Shown here one piece after another: positions 8,237 through 16,446 of a stretch of DNA of 64,000 bases (its first letter is position 1; every line of letters begins with the position of its first letter). Made by a program: the position numbers and the translations under genes. The notes under the pieces are model-generated. The model saw nothing but the letters and a program-made list of their open reading frames with translations, was not told the origin of the DNA and made no database searches. Origin of the DNA: Mycobacterium mantenii (GTDB lineage Bacteria > Actinomycetota > Actinomycetes > Mycobacteriales > Mycobacteriaceae). The DNA lies in the NCBI RefSeq assembly GCF_010731775.1, contig NZ_AP022590.1, forward strand, positions 4,464,001 through 4,528,000, read 5' to 3'.

Positions 8237-9018
8237 TGGTGATGGTGCAGCAATTCGAAGGTGCCTCGGCGATTGTCAGCGGCGGCGCCGGCGGTCTGGG
8301 CGAGGCGACGGTTCGCCGGTTGCACGCCGACGGCTTAGGTGTGGTGATCGCTGATCTCGCCACCGACAAGGGCAAGGCGCTGGCCGACGAGCTGGGCAGC
8401 CGGGCGCTGTTCGTGAGCACCGACGTGACCAGCGAGGACAGCATCCTCGGCGCGATTGAGCAGGCCAACCAGCTCGGTCAACTGCGTTATGCGGTCGTGG
8501 CACACGGCGGTTTCGGTGTGGCGCAACGGATCGTGCAGCGCGACGGCAGCCCGGCGGACTTCGGTGGCTTCACCAAGACGATCGATCTCTACCTCAACGG
8601 CACCTACAACGTGGCCCGGTTGGTAGCCGCCGCGATCGCCGCGGCCGAACCCCGCGAAAATGGTGAGCGGGGCGCGCTGGTGCTGACCGCGTCGATCGCG
8701 GGCTACGAGGGCCAAATCGGGCAGACCGCCTATGCTGCGGCCAAGGCCGGAGTCATCGGGTTGACCATCGCCGCGGCCCGCGATCTCAGTTCGGTGGGCA
8801 TCCGGGTCAACACCATTGCGCCGGGAACAATGAAGACTCCGATCATGGAATCGGTCGGCGAAGACGCCATCGCCAAGTTCACTGCGAACGTGCCATTCCC
8901 GAAGCGGCTCGGATCCCCCACAGAATTCGCCGACGCGGCCACGTTCCTGCTGACCAACGGCTACGCCAACGGCGAGGTCTTGCGGCTCGACGGCGCGCAA
9001 CGCTTCACCCCGAAATAA
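8236..9018 (+). CDS. Short-chain dehydrogenase/reductase, HSD10-like (copy 1)
   Basis: This 260-residue classical SDR has the NAD-binding SGGAGGLGEA motif near the N-terminus, a serine in TASIAGYEG and the YAAAK catalytic Tyr-x3-Lys. The overall pattern resembles type-II 3-hydroxyacyl-CoA dehydrogenases (17beta-HSD10-like), so oxidation of a 3-hydroxyacyl-CoA or hydroxysteroid is likely. An in-frame ATG at 8242 would align better with the paralogue (MVQQFEG against MTVQQFEG). It is about 95% identical by eye to the minus-strand SDR at 49132-49911, a striking intra-window duplicate. Confidence 0.9.
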   Translation: MVMVQQFEGASAIVSGGAGGLGEATVRRLHADGLGVVIADLATDKGKALADELGSRALFVSTDVTSEDSILGAIEQANQLGQLRYAVVAHGGFGVAQRIVQRDGSPADFGGFTKTIDLYLNGTYNVARLVAAAIAAAEPRENGERGALVLTASIAGYEGQIGQTAYAAAKAGVIGLTIAAARDLSSVGIRVNTIAPGTMKTPIMESVGEDAIAKFTANVPFPKRLGSPTEFADAATFLLTNGYANGEVLRLDGAQRFTPK

Positions 9019-9040
9019 CACGCGGGCGCCACCCGCGACG

Positions 9041-9699
9041 ATGATTAATGAAAACCGAAGGGGGAAAGTGGGATCGAGCGACACCAGCTCCTCGGAGGTC
9101 ACCAAGTGGGACCCTGAGCTGACCGAGCGGGTGATGGGCTGGATTCGGCCGATCATCAAGGGGTATCACCGTTCCCGGGTGCGCGGTCTGGAATCCTTTC
9201 CGCCTGGCGGGGCGCTGGTAGTGTCCAACCACTCGGGCGGGTTGTTCGCGCTGGATGTCCCGGTGTTCGCGACCGGCTCTACGACAAGTTCGGCTACGAC
9301 CGGCCCGTCTACACACTCAGTCACGACATCCTTGCCACCGCCCCGGCCGGCGACATCTTGTCCAAGACAGGCTTCATCCGCGCCAATCACGACAACGCCG
9401 ATGCGGCGCTGCGTGCCGGCGGGGTGGTCGTGGTATTCCCCGGCGGCGACTACGACGTCTACCGATCCACCCGGTCAGCCAACATCGTCGACTTCAATGG
9501 CCGAACCGGGTACGTCAAGGCGGCGCTCAACGCTGAAGTGCCGATCGTCCCCGCGGTATCCATTGGCGGGCAGGAGAACCAGCAGGCGTGCCGCAACAAC
9601 CCACTTCGTCGAGGCATGAGTGGGCCGCCAGCGGATCAGCCCACGGGTCCACGTGCCGGCCACAGCTCACAGTCCGCGGAAGCCGCCAGCATCACGTGA
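9041..9699 (+). pseudogene. Decayed PlsC-like acyltransferase
   Basis: The first frame reads an acyltransferase N-terminus with the NHSGGLFALD motif and then breaks near 9278. The next frame (+1) continues correctly as LYDKFGYDRP, VYTLSHD, GDILSKTGF, VVVFPGGDYD and PAVSIGGQENQ. A single missing base in GGCTCTACG (GGCTTCTAC would restore it) explains the shift. After GGQENQ near 9590 the sequence no longer resembles the family and soon stops, so the C-terminal third is also gone. The intact relatives are lysophospholipid or related acyltransferases. It follows the SDR gene by 22 nt and was probably the last gene of this operon. Confidence 0.75.
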
Positions 9700-9883
9700 T
9701 GCGATGCGCAGGGAACGCAACTCCCGCCCCACATGTAGTCAACGATCCGGCAGAGTGGTGCCACAAGTCAGGTTCACCCAACAGACCGCGGGTCGTTCTG
9801 AAAGGTCAAGTCCAGTGCCGGGCAACCGGCGGACGTGGCCCCGACGGCACACCCTCCGATGACCGTCAGGGTCAGCGGGGCCG
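9700..9883. other. Short non-coding stretch after the pseudogene
   Basis: Only unsupported overlapping open frames are seen here. It separates the decayed acyltransferase from the convergent TetR gene and probably holds the deleted end of the pseudogene plus transcription termination signals. No clear hairpin stands out. Confidence 0.35.
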
Positions 9884-10474
9884 CTACTTCAGTACCGTGG
9901 GCAGCGCCGCGAACTCCTGACGGATCAGATCGTCGAGAGCGCGGCCCGGTGTCGACAACCATTGATCGAGGGCACGTTGGACCAGCAGCATCCCGACGGC
10001 CGCCAGCAAACGGCACTCGTCGTCGGGTGCCGGCAGATGCCGCCGTTGGGCGATCACCTTCGCCACTGTCGTGGCATTGGCCTCGTGATTACTGCGCTCC
10101 CGGCCCATCAGTACGAGCGACGACGCGACCGCTTCGTGGTACTGAGCGATCCGCTTGCGAAAGCGCTTAAGCCCCGGCGCAAGTAACGCGAACGAGCTTG
10201 CCAGCGCCTCGAAGTCGGATAGCTCCTCGGGCTGCGCGAGGTAGACCCCGCTGACGGCGTCGATGAAGTCGTACTCACCGAAAAACAGCACCGACTCCTT
10301 GCCGGGGAAGTACCGGTAGAAGGTCCGCGGCGAAACGCCCGCGCTCTCGGCGATCTGGTCGGTGGTAGTCGCGTCGTAACCGTTGGCGCTGAACAGGTTC
10401 AGGGCGGCCTCCAGCAGCGCATTCCGCGTCCGATCAGCATGCGCGTCACGCGGTGAACGATCGCCTCGCGCCAT
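9884..10474 (-). CDS. TetR-family transcriptional regulator
   Basis: This 196-residue regulator has an N-terminal TetR helix-turn-helix (residues about 34-58: TTTDQIAESAGVSPRTFYRYF) followed by a helical ligand-binding region. The ATG at 10474 is chosen because GAGGAGGGG stands just upstream; longer minus-strand extensions have no ribosome site. It converges on the first catabolic operon. An 18-bp motif upstream of it (10573-10590) recurs in front of that operon (214-231), so it is the best candidate repressor of the operon and of itself. The ligand, probably an acyl-CoA or lipid intermediate, is not known. Confidence 0.88.
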   Translation of the reverse strand: MARGDRSPRDAHADRTRNALLEAALNLFSANGYDATTTDQIAESAGVSPRTFYRYFPGKESVLFFGEYDFIDAVSGVYLAQPEELSDFEALASSFALLAPGLKRFRKRIAQYHEAVASSLVLMGRERSNHEANATTVAKVIAQRRHLPAPDDECRLLAAVGMLLVQRALDQWLSTPGRALDDLIRQEFAALPTVLK

Positions 10475-10572
10475 CCGCCCCTCCTCGACTGTCTCCGATG
10501 TCCCGACAGCGACAATCACGGCATCGGCCCAGATTTGACACCCCCGCCGCGCAGGGGCTACAGCGCCAATTA

Positions 10573-10590
10573 TGACAGTGTATTGCCAAA
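10573..10590 (-). promoter_or_regulatory. Putative operator upstream of the TetR gene
   Basis: TGACAGTGTATTGCCAAA, about 100 nt before the TetR start, matches 13 of 18 positions of the site at 214-231. The shared core with flank is TATGACAGT-N4-TGCCA. It is the only other copy noticed in the window, which favours a specific regulator site over chance. Binding by the adjacent TetR protein is inference. Confidence 0.35.
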
Positions 10591-11090
10591 GTCCAATTAG
10601 GCTTCGGCTGGAACATGCAGGCAATTCTGCTCGCACCGCCAAGCCGGGCGAACGGTAACCGCGCGCCTCGGCAGACCTGCTGGGCTAGCCTCGGCCACGC
10701 AGCTTTCCTGCGGTCGTTCCTCAGCGCAAGAGGCGGTGAGCGACACTGAATGACGTTCAGCTGCAAGCGATCTAAGCGATGAGACCATCACGATGGACTT
10801 CGCCCAGTAGCCGATCTCGGCACAGGATCGACCGCGCCCGCGCTCGCGAAGCCCGCCGCCGCGCAGTGGTCGTTGTGCGAGTCGTCGAAGACGCGCCACC
10901 CGCGGATGTCCAGGCGGCGTTCAGCCAGGGTCGCCACGAAGGACGACAAGCCACGGGCAGCGAGTCGCCGAAGGACGCCAGGGGCGATGCACAGCTATGA
11001 GGCAGCCCGACACGAACAACCTCCACCCGGACGGCACGGCGGTCCTCCGCGCCCGGACCCCAATGGATCGAACCCCACCCCGACTCTTGC
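10591..11090. other. Gene-poor intergenic region
   Basis: No gene could be supported. A minus-strand open stretch around 10800-10998 reads protein-like pieces such as LDIRGWRVFDDSHNDH but has no recognised family, no credible start and an implausible C-terminus, so it may be a remnant. The rest is spacer between a TetR gene and the CoA-transferase operon promoter. Confidence 0.35.
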
Positions 11091-11107
11091 TGACGTTATT
11101 GTCAAAA
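11091..11107 (+). promoter_or_regulatory. Distal copy of the TGAC-GTC operator
   Basis: TGACGTTATTGTCAAAA is matched at 15 of 17 positions by the reverse complement of the site at 11178-11194. Related copies lie at 41377-41393 and 43694-43710. It sits about 220 nt before the CoA-transferase gene. Two inverted copies in front of one operon suggest cooperative binding of a regulator, probably the TetR protein encoded at 42459-43070. Confidence 0.45.
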
Positions 11108-11177
11108 TCCCGCTTTAGCGGTTCTGAAGTGGCTCGATGGCGGGCGCACGAGAGCCAAATTCCCGTCGCAACCCGCC

Positions 11178-11210
11178 ATTTGACAAAAACGTCAACAACC
11201 GGGTTACGAT
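11178..11210 (+). promoter_or_regulatory. Operator-promoter of the CoA-transferase operon
   Basis: The 17-mer ATTTGACAAAAACGTCA (11178-11194) contains the imperfect palindrome TTGAC-N6-GTCAA. Its TTGACA (11180-11185) also makes a consensus -35 box, and TACGAT (11205-11210) a candidate -10 with a 19-nt spacer. A regulator bound here would block RNA polymerase, so repression is the simplest reading. The operon start codon follows about 120 nt later. Confidence 0.45.
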
Positions 11211-11329
11211 GCCCGGGTGACTGTGCTGACCGCAGCTTCGCCACGTGATGGGGGACTCGTGCCACATCCACAGGGTGATCGCTTTGCTAGTCGACTGACG
11301 CCGGCCGTCAGCACTCAACCGATGAACCG

Positions 11330-12550
11330 ATGGACGACATGACTGACGTGTTGAGCGGGATCCGTGTGGTCGAGCTGGCCGCGTGGACGTTCGTCCCGGC
11401 GGCCGGCGCGGTGCTTGCCGACTGGGGCGCCGACGTCATCAAGGTCGAGCATCCCGAGACAGGCGACCCGCAGCGCGGGCTCATCAGCTCAGGGATCGTC
11501 ACCGGAGCGGGGGGAGTGAACCACTTTGTTGAGCAGCCCAACCGTGGCAAGCGCAGTGTCGGGTTGGATACCTCCACCGCCGAAGGCCTTGAACTGCTGA
11601 TGAGGCTGATCGAGACCGCCGACGTCTTCATCACCAACCTGCTGCCCGACTCCCGACAGCGGATGGGCATCGACGTCGACCAGATCCGCGCCCGCAACCC
11701 CAACATCATCTACGCCCGCGGCCATGGTTACGGCACCAAGGGTGACCTGTCCGCCCAGGGCGGTTTCGACCTGGCGGCGTACTGGGCGCGCGGCGGCATC
11801 GGCGATGCGTACGCCGACGGTACCGGCTCCTATCCGCCGATTCAGCGACCGGGCTTCGGTGACTCCTACGGTGGTCTGGCGCTCGCGGCCGGTATTGCCG
11901 CAGCCCTGGTGAAACGCGAACGCACCGGTGAGCCATCGGTCGTCGACGTCTCGCTGCTCAACGCCGCAATCTGGCAGCTGGGCCCCGACATCGTCGGCGC
12001 CGGCGTCACCGGACAGGACATCCCTAAGTTCAACCTCGACGAGATGCCCAACCCGGTGGCCAGCATCTACAGGACGCGCGACAACCGGTTCATCGCCTTC
12101 GTGCTGCTGCAGGCCGACCGATTCTGGTCGGACTTCTGCACCCGACTGGGCCGCACCGACCTGATCGACGACGAGCGCTTCGCTCATGCCACGGCGCGGT
12201 TCGGCAACCGCAAGCAGTGCATCGCCGAACTGCGGGCGAGCTTCGCATCGAAGAGCCTTGCGCACTGGGAGAAGGCTTTCTCCGGGTTCGATGGTGTGTG
12301 GGACGTCATGCGCACCGCCCACGAGGTGCACAGCGATCCGCAGGTGATCGCCAACGGGTATCTGCCTCGGGTCACCGACGCCAAGTCCAACGAGTTCGCG
12401 CTGGCTGCAAGCCCCGCCCAGTTCAACGAGATACCGCTGGACCTCACGTGCGCGCCTGCACACGGTGAGCACACCGACGCCGTGCTGGCCGAGCTGGGAT
12501 TCAGCGAGGACGAGATCATCGACTTCAAGATCAACTCGGTGGTGCTGTAG
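11330..12550 (+). CDS. CaiB/BaiF family III CoA-transferase (copy 1)
   Basis: This 406-residue family III CoA-transferase has the conserved N-terminal block VLADWGADVIKVEHP and the catalytic Asp147 in QGGFDLAAYW, equivalent to Asp169 of formyl-CoA transferase. It would move CoA between carboxylic acids, or act as a racemase-like relative, activating a substrate without ATP. It is paralogous to the minus-strand gene at 38153-39382, sharing the TFVPxAGAVLADWGAD pattern. A second in-frame ATG at 11339 is possible as the start. First gene of a seven-gene operon behind a double operator. Confidence 0.9.
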   Translation: MDDMTDVLSGIRVVELAAWTFVPAAGAVLADWGADVIKVEHPETGDPQRGLISSGIVTGAGGVNHFVEQPNRGKRSVGLDTSTAEGLELLMRLIETADVFITNLLPDSRQRMGIDVDQIRARNPNIIYARGHGYGTKGDLSAQGGFDLAAYWARGGIGDAYADGTGSYPPIQRPGFGDSYGGLALAAGIAAALVKRERTGEPSVVDVSLLNAAIWQLGPDIVGAGVTGQDIPKFNLDEMPNPVASIYRTRDNRFIAFVLLQADRFWSDFCTRLGRTDLIDDERFAHATARFGNRKQCIAELRASFASKSLAHWEKAFSGFDGVWDVMRTAHEVHSDPQVIANGYLPRVTDAKSNEFALAASPAQFNEIPLDLTCAPAHGEHTDAVLAELGFSEDEIIDFKINSVVL

Positions 12551-12552
12551 CG

Positions 12553-13515
12553 ATGCCGATCTCCGAGGATCTCGCCCGCCGCTTCCTGCACGTCAACCTC
12601 AACTGCGCCTCGGTGCAGGCCACCGAGAAGCTCTACGGCGGCGTACTCGGACTGACCACGCGGATGCGGACCGATCCCCAGGTGCCCGGCGACGGCAGCA
12701 TCATGGGCCTGGATGGCCCCACCTACACCGAGACCGCGTTCCTCTATGACGGTCGCGGGGGCCGCCGCAGTTGCGCTTTGGAAGCCATCGAGTGGAGCAC
12801 CCCACCGCTGCGGCACGACACCAACACCGATCCGGTGCGACCCGGCATCCGCTCCACGCTGCTGTCGGTCACCGATCTCGCCGCTATCAGCACGGACCTG
12901 CGCGCCTCCGGAGTACGGGTCTCCGATCCCGTCGACGGTCTCATCTCGGGCACCGAGTCGGTGCTTGCCCTGGATCCCGACGGTGCGGTGATCGAGCTCA
13001 CCCAGGCGCCACCGGACGCCGACCCCCACCAGGGGGCGCTGTTCGGCGGCATCCGCATCGCAGCCATCGACGCCGCGGCGACCGTCGCCTTCCTCACCGA
13101 GATCGGGTTCGCCGTCATCGACGGACCCACGCGGGTCTCCGTCTCAGGCGAACAGCTCGCCCCCGGCGGCACTGCGGAACCCGTGGACTGCGTGGTGGCA
13201 CGGCTGGGCTTGCCTGAGGACGGCGCACAGTTCACCCTCACCTTGATCGAGCATCCCGACACTGCCCGGCACCCGAGGGCCGACGGCGGCAACAGTCAGG
13301 GACTGTATCGCTGCGCGCTGAGGGTGGACAGCGTAGAACGCGCACTGGCTTTGCTGCCGGATTGGGTTGGCGTGCAAGGTGATCCGGTGTGGTGCCCGCT
13401 GCCCGGCACCAAGATCGACGGACTCTACATCGCCTTCCTGCAGTCGCCGGACGGGGTGTTGTTCGAATTCGTCGAACGCCCCCTGTCGTTCTTCGCACCG
13501 ACACCGTCGCGGTGA
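12553..13515 (+). CDS. Two-domain VOC (glyoxalase/dioxygenase-fold) protein
   Basis: This 320-residue protein contains two vicinal-oxygen-chelate modules, about 1-155 and 165-310. The first begins RRFLHVNLNCASVQATEKLYGGVLGL, and each module ends in a Phe/Glu strand (DPDGAVIELTQ; SPDGVLFEFVE). VOC proteins include extradiol dioxygenases, epimerases and glyoxalases; methylmalonyl-CoA epimerase-like or dioxygenase roles are possible here. Metal ligands such as His14 and Glu151 are plausible but not certain. It starts 2 nt after the CoA-transferase stop, so it is cotranscribed. Confidence 0.75.
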   Translation: MPISEDLARRFLHVNLNCASVQATEKLYGGVLGLTTRMRTDPQVPGDGSIMGLDGPTYTETAFLYDGRGGRRSCALEAIEWSTPPLRHDTNTDPVRPGIRSTLLSVTDLAAISTDLRASGVRVSDPVDGLISGTESVLALDPDGAVIELTQAPPDADPHQGALFGGIRIAAIDAAATVAFLTEIGFAVIDGPTRVSVSGEQLAPGGTAEPVDCVVARLGLPEDGAQFTLTLIEHPDTARHPRADGGNSQGLYRCALRVDSVERALALLPDWVGVQGDPVWCPLPGTKIDGLYIAFLQSPDGVLFEFVERPLSFFAPTPSR

Positions 13516-13555
13516 TGGCCGCGTGGACAGTACTGACACCGAGAGGATATTGACC

Positions 13556-14023
13556 GTGAGCCAACAGGTTCCGCTGGCTGAAGGATTGTTCACCTGGCCA
13601 TCAGAGGATCCCGCTTTGATCGGCGGGCGATCCTCCGACGGACAGATCGTCTTCCCGTATCGCTCCCACCGCGTCGTCGGCAGCCGGCGCGAAGCGCTCG
13701 AGCCGGTGGAGCTGCCGCGGCGCGGCACGCTGTGGACGTTCACCACCCAGCAATTCCGGCCTCCGGCGCCGCCGTATGCCGGCGATGACGACGCGACGAC
13801 GTTCACGCCGTTCGCGATCGGCTATGTGGAGCTGCCCGGAGCGTTGCGGGTGGAAACCCGACTCACCGAGAGCGACCCCGAGAAGCTGAGAATCGGTCAG
13901 CCGATGGAGCTTCGGATCGTGCCGTTCGGCAAGAACGCAGACGGCGATCAAACGATGATCTTCGCCTTCGCCCCGGCTGACGGTGACGACGCTGCAGAAG
14001 GAGACCACGATGGCCGCAAGTGA
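13556..14023 (+). CDS. DUF35 OB-fold protein without zinc cysteines
   Basis: This 155-residue DUF35-type protein is read from the GTG at 13556, which has a GAGAGG site 13 nt upstream. The ribbon region LIGGRSSDGQIVFPYRSH lacks the expected cysteines. The OB-fold part includes GTLWTFTTQQF, FAIGYVELPG and IGQPMELRIVPF. It overlaps the following thiolase-family gene by 14 nt, the usual arrangement for a DUF35 protein and its thiolase-fold partner. It is expected to bind and shape the active site of that partner; loss of zinc binding is common in such families but notable. Confidence 0.75.
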   Translation: MSQQVPLAEGLFTWPSEDPALIGGRSSDGQIVFPYRSHRVVGSRREALEPVELPRRGTLWTFTTQQFRPPAPPYAGDDDATTFTPFAIGYVELPGALRVETRLTESDPEKLRIGQPMELRIVPFGKNADGDQTMIFAFAPADGDDAAEGDHDGRK

Positions 14024-15158
14024 CGTCGCAATCGTCGGGGTGGGTCTACACCCGTTCGGCCGCTATCCCGGCAAGTCTGCGCTGGAGATGGGCGAAGAGG
14101 CCGTGTACGACGCACTCGTCGATGCCGGTGTGGCGTGGACGGACATTCAGGCGCTCTACGCCGGCAGCATGGAGGTCAAGAACCCTGAGGCCATCACCGC
14201 GCTGCTCGGCATGACCGGCATACCCGCGCGGGCGGTATTCACCGGATGCGCCACCGGAGGCACGTCACTGGCCATGGCAGCCAACGCAATCCGCGTGGGA
14301 GACCACGACCTGACGATCGCGATCGGCCTCGACAAACATCCCCGCGGAGCGTTCTCCGATCACCCCTCGGTATCTGGGCTGCCGGATTGGTATGGCGAAG
14401 CGGGTCTGTTCTTGACCACCCACTTCTTCGGAATGAAGATCAACCGCTACATGCACGACTACGGGATCAGCCACGAAACCCTGGCACGGGTTGCGGCTAA
14501 GGCCTTCCGCAACGGCGCGGCCAACCCGACGGCCTGGCGGCGCAAACCGGTCGCTGAACAGGAGATCCTCGCGTCGCCGATCCTGAATTATCCACTGCGC
14601 CAGTACATGTACTGCGGGCCCGACGAGGGTGCGGCGGCCGCAGTGCTGTGCCGCGCTGACCAAGCCCACAAGTACACCAAGCAGCCCATTTACCTGCGGG
14701 CTTCCCAACTGTTCTCCCGGCGCGCGGGCGCGCTGGAAGTGCTGAGCCCGTCGATCTCACTCACGCCGGCGCCCAGTCCGACTGTCTTCGCGGCCCAGGC
14801 TGCCTTCGAGGAGGCCGGGATCGGTCCCGAGGATGTCGACGTGATCCAGCTGCAGGACACCGACGCCGGCTCCGAGGTTATCCATCTGGCCGAGAACGGC
14901 TTCTGCGCCGACGGTGATCAGGAGAAGCTGATCGCAGCGGGCGAGACCGAGATCAGTGGCCGCCTGCCCGTCAACACCGACGGCGGCCTGTTGGCCAACG
15001 GCGAACCCGTTGGCGCGTCGGGATTGCGGCAAATATACGAACTCGTCACCCAGCTACGCGGACGTGCGGGCGCACGCCAAGTGGACGCACCGCGGGTCGG
15101 ATATGCGCAGCTTTACGGCGCCCCCGGCACCGCCGCGGTCACCATCCTGTCGACCTGA
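14010..15158 (+). CDS. SCP-x/lipid-transfer-type thiolase homologue with altered active site
   Basis: This 382-residue thiolase-fold protein keeps the candidate nucleophile Cys80 in FTGCATGG, but the usual GHPxGATG histidine is glutamate (NGEPVGASG) and the C-terminal cysteine motif is replaced by YGAPGTAA. Condensing or thiolytic chemistry of a normal thiolase is therefore doubtful; an aldolase-like (Ltp) or variant role is more likely. The ATG at 14010 has GAAGGAG upstream. It is paired with the DUF35 gene just before and followed by a complete thiolase gene, so the two probably do different steps. Confidence 0.78.
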   Translation: MAASDVAIVGVGLHPFGRYPGKSALEMGEEAVYDALVDAGVAWTDIQALYAGSMEVKNPEAITALLGMTGIPARAVFTGCATGGTSLAMAANAIRVGDHDLTIAIGLDKHPRGAFSDHPSVSGLPDWYGEAGLFLTTHFFGMKINRYMHDYGISHETLARVAAKAFRNGAANPTAWRRKPVAEQEILASPILNYPLRQYMYCGPDEGAAAAVLCRADQAHKYTKQPIYLRASQLFSRRAGALEVLSPSISLTPAPSPTVFAAQAAFEEAGIGPEDVDVIQLQDTDAGSEVIHLAENGFCADGDQEKLIAAGETEISGRLPVNTDGGLLANGEPVGASGLRQIYELVTQLRGRAGARQVDAPRVGYAQLYGAPGTAAVTILST

Positions 15159-15185
15159 CCCACACACAACCATGGGAGTCCGAAA

Positions 15186-16376
15186 ATGGCCGTAACCACC
15201 AGCCGCGCAGCCATCGTCGCCGCGGCGCGCACCCCGATCGGCACCGCCCGCAGGGGCACACTGGCCAACGTCGAGTCCAAGGACCTCGCCAAGCCGGTCG
15301 TGGCCGCGGCCATCGATCGATCCGGTGTGGACGCCACCGACTTCGAGGACCTGATCCTGGCCGAGGTCATGCAGGGCGGCGGTGACATCGCCCGCTACGT
15401 CGCGGTCGATCTCGGATTGACCCAACTGCCGGGGCTCGCGCTGAACCGCCAGTGCGCGTCGAGCCTCACCGCAATCGCGGTCGCCGCCGGGCAGATCGCC
15501 GCAGGAATGGGCCGGGCGATCCTGGCCGGCGGAGCCGAATCAGCCTCGACGGCACCGATGTCGCGCAAGCGCAAGCCGTTCACCACCGGCAAGGACCCCG
15601 ACGACTGGGTCGGCCCGTGGTTCTCCCTCTCCCACCCACCGACCCCGGATGCGCCGGCAATGGACATGTCGATCACGGTGGCCCACAACTGCGCGGTCCA
15701 GTACGGAATCTCACGGGAAGCGCAAGACCAGTGGGCACTGCGCTCCCACCAGCGGGCCACCGCAGCCATCGACGCAGGGGCCTTCGTCGAGGAGATCGTC
15801 CCGGTCGAGGTCCCGCAGGCCGACGGCAGCACCACGACCTTCGCCCAGGACGAGCACCCCCGTCGCGGCAGCACCCTGGAGACGCTGTCGGGTCTAAAGG
15901 TGCTCCACCCCGAGATCGAGGGTTTCACCGTGACCGCCGGCAACTCCTCGGGCATCAACGACGCGGCCGCCGTCGTGGCACTGGCCGCGCCGACGACACG
16001 CAACGACGTCCTGGCCAATGTGCTGTCCTGGAACGCCGTCGGCGTGGCGCCCAACCGCACCGGGAGCGCGCCCATCACGGCGATCCCCAAGGCGCTGGAA
16101 CTGGCCGGGCGAAAGATCGAGGACGTCGCACTGTTCGAGATCAACGAGGCATTCGCCGCCCAAGCCGTGGCCTGCGCCCGCGAACTGGGTCTAGATGAAG
16201 ACATCGTCAACGTCTACGGCTCGGGCATCAGTCTGGGCCACCCAATCGCCGCAACCGGGGCCCGCATGGTCACCTCGGCGATCTATGAGTTGCGCCGCCG
16301 CGGCGGCGGCATCGGCGTCCTGTCCATGTGCGCCGGCGGCGGAATGGGTGCAGCCATGGTGATCGAGGTGGTCTGA
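15186..16376 (+). CDS. Acetyl-CoA acyltransferase (FadA-type thiolase)
   Basis: This 396-residue thiolase has all three classical residues: Cys90 in LNRQCASS, His352 in SLGHPIAATG and Cys382 in SMCAGGGMG. It should cleave 3-ketoacyl-CoA with CoA to give acetyl-CoA (or propionyl-CoA) and a shortened acyl-CoA in beta-oxidation. The length and motifs match the FadA5/FadA6 type. It sits 27 nt after the atypical thiolase homologue. The presence of both next to each other suggests this one does the ordinary thiolysis. Confidence 0.92.
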   Translation: MAVTTSRAAIVAAARTPIGTARRGTLANVESKDLAKPVVAAAIDRSGVDATDFEDLILAEVMQGGGDIARYVAVDLGLTQLPGLALNRQCASSLTAIAVAAGQIAAGMGRAILAGGAESASTAPMSRKRKPFTTGKDPDDWVGPWFSLSHPPTPDAPAMDMSITVAHNCAVQYGISREAQDQWALRSHQRATAAIDAGAFVEEIVPVEVPQADGSTTTFAQDEHPRRGSTLETLSGLKVLHPEIEGFTVTAGNSSGINDAAAVVALAAPTTRNDVLANVLSWNAVGVAPNRTGSAPITAIPKALELAGRKIEDVALFEINEAFAAQAVACARELGLDEDIVNVYGSGISLGHPIAATGARMVTSAIYELRRRGGGIGVLSMCAGGGMGAAMVIEVV

Positions 16377-16446
16377 CGGCAATCAATGCCCCGCACACAA
16401 ATCCGACAAGAACGTCCATGACCACCATCGGCGGGCAGACACTCCC

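Noticed and set aside
10800..10998. Minus-strand stretch reading LDIRGWRVFDDSHNDH
   Set aside because: It looks partly coding but has no credible start, family or C-terminus, so no gene is called.
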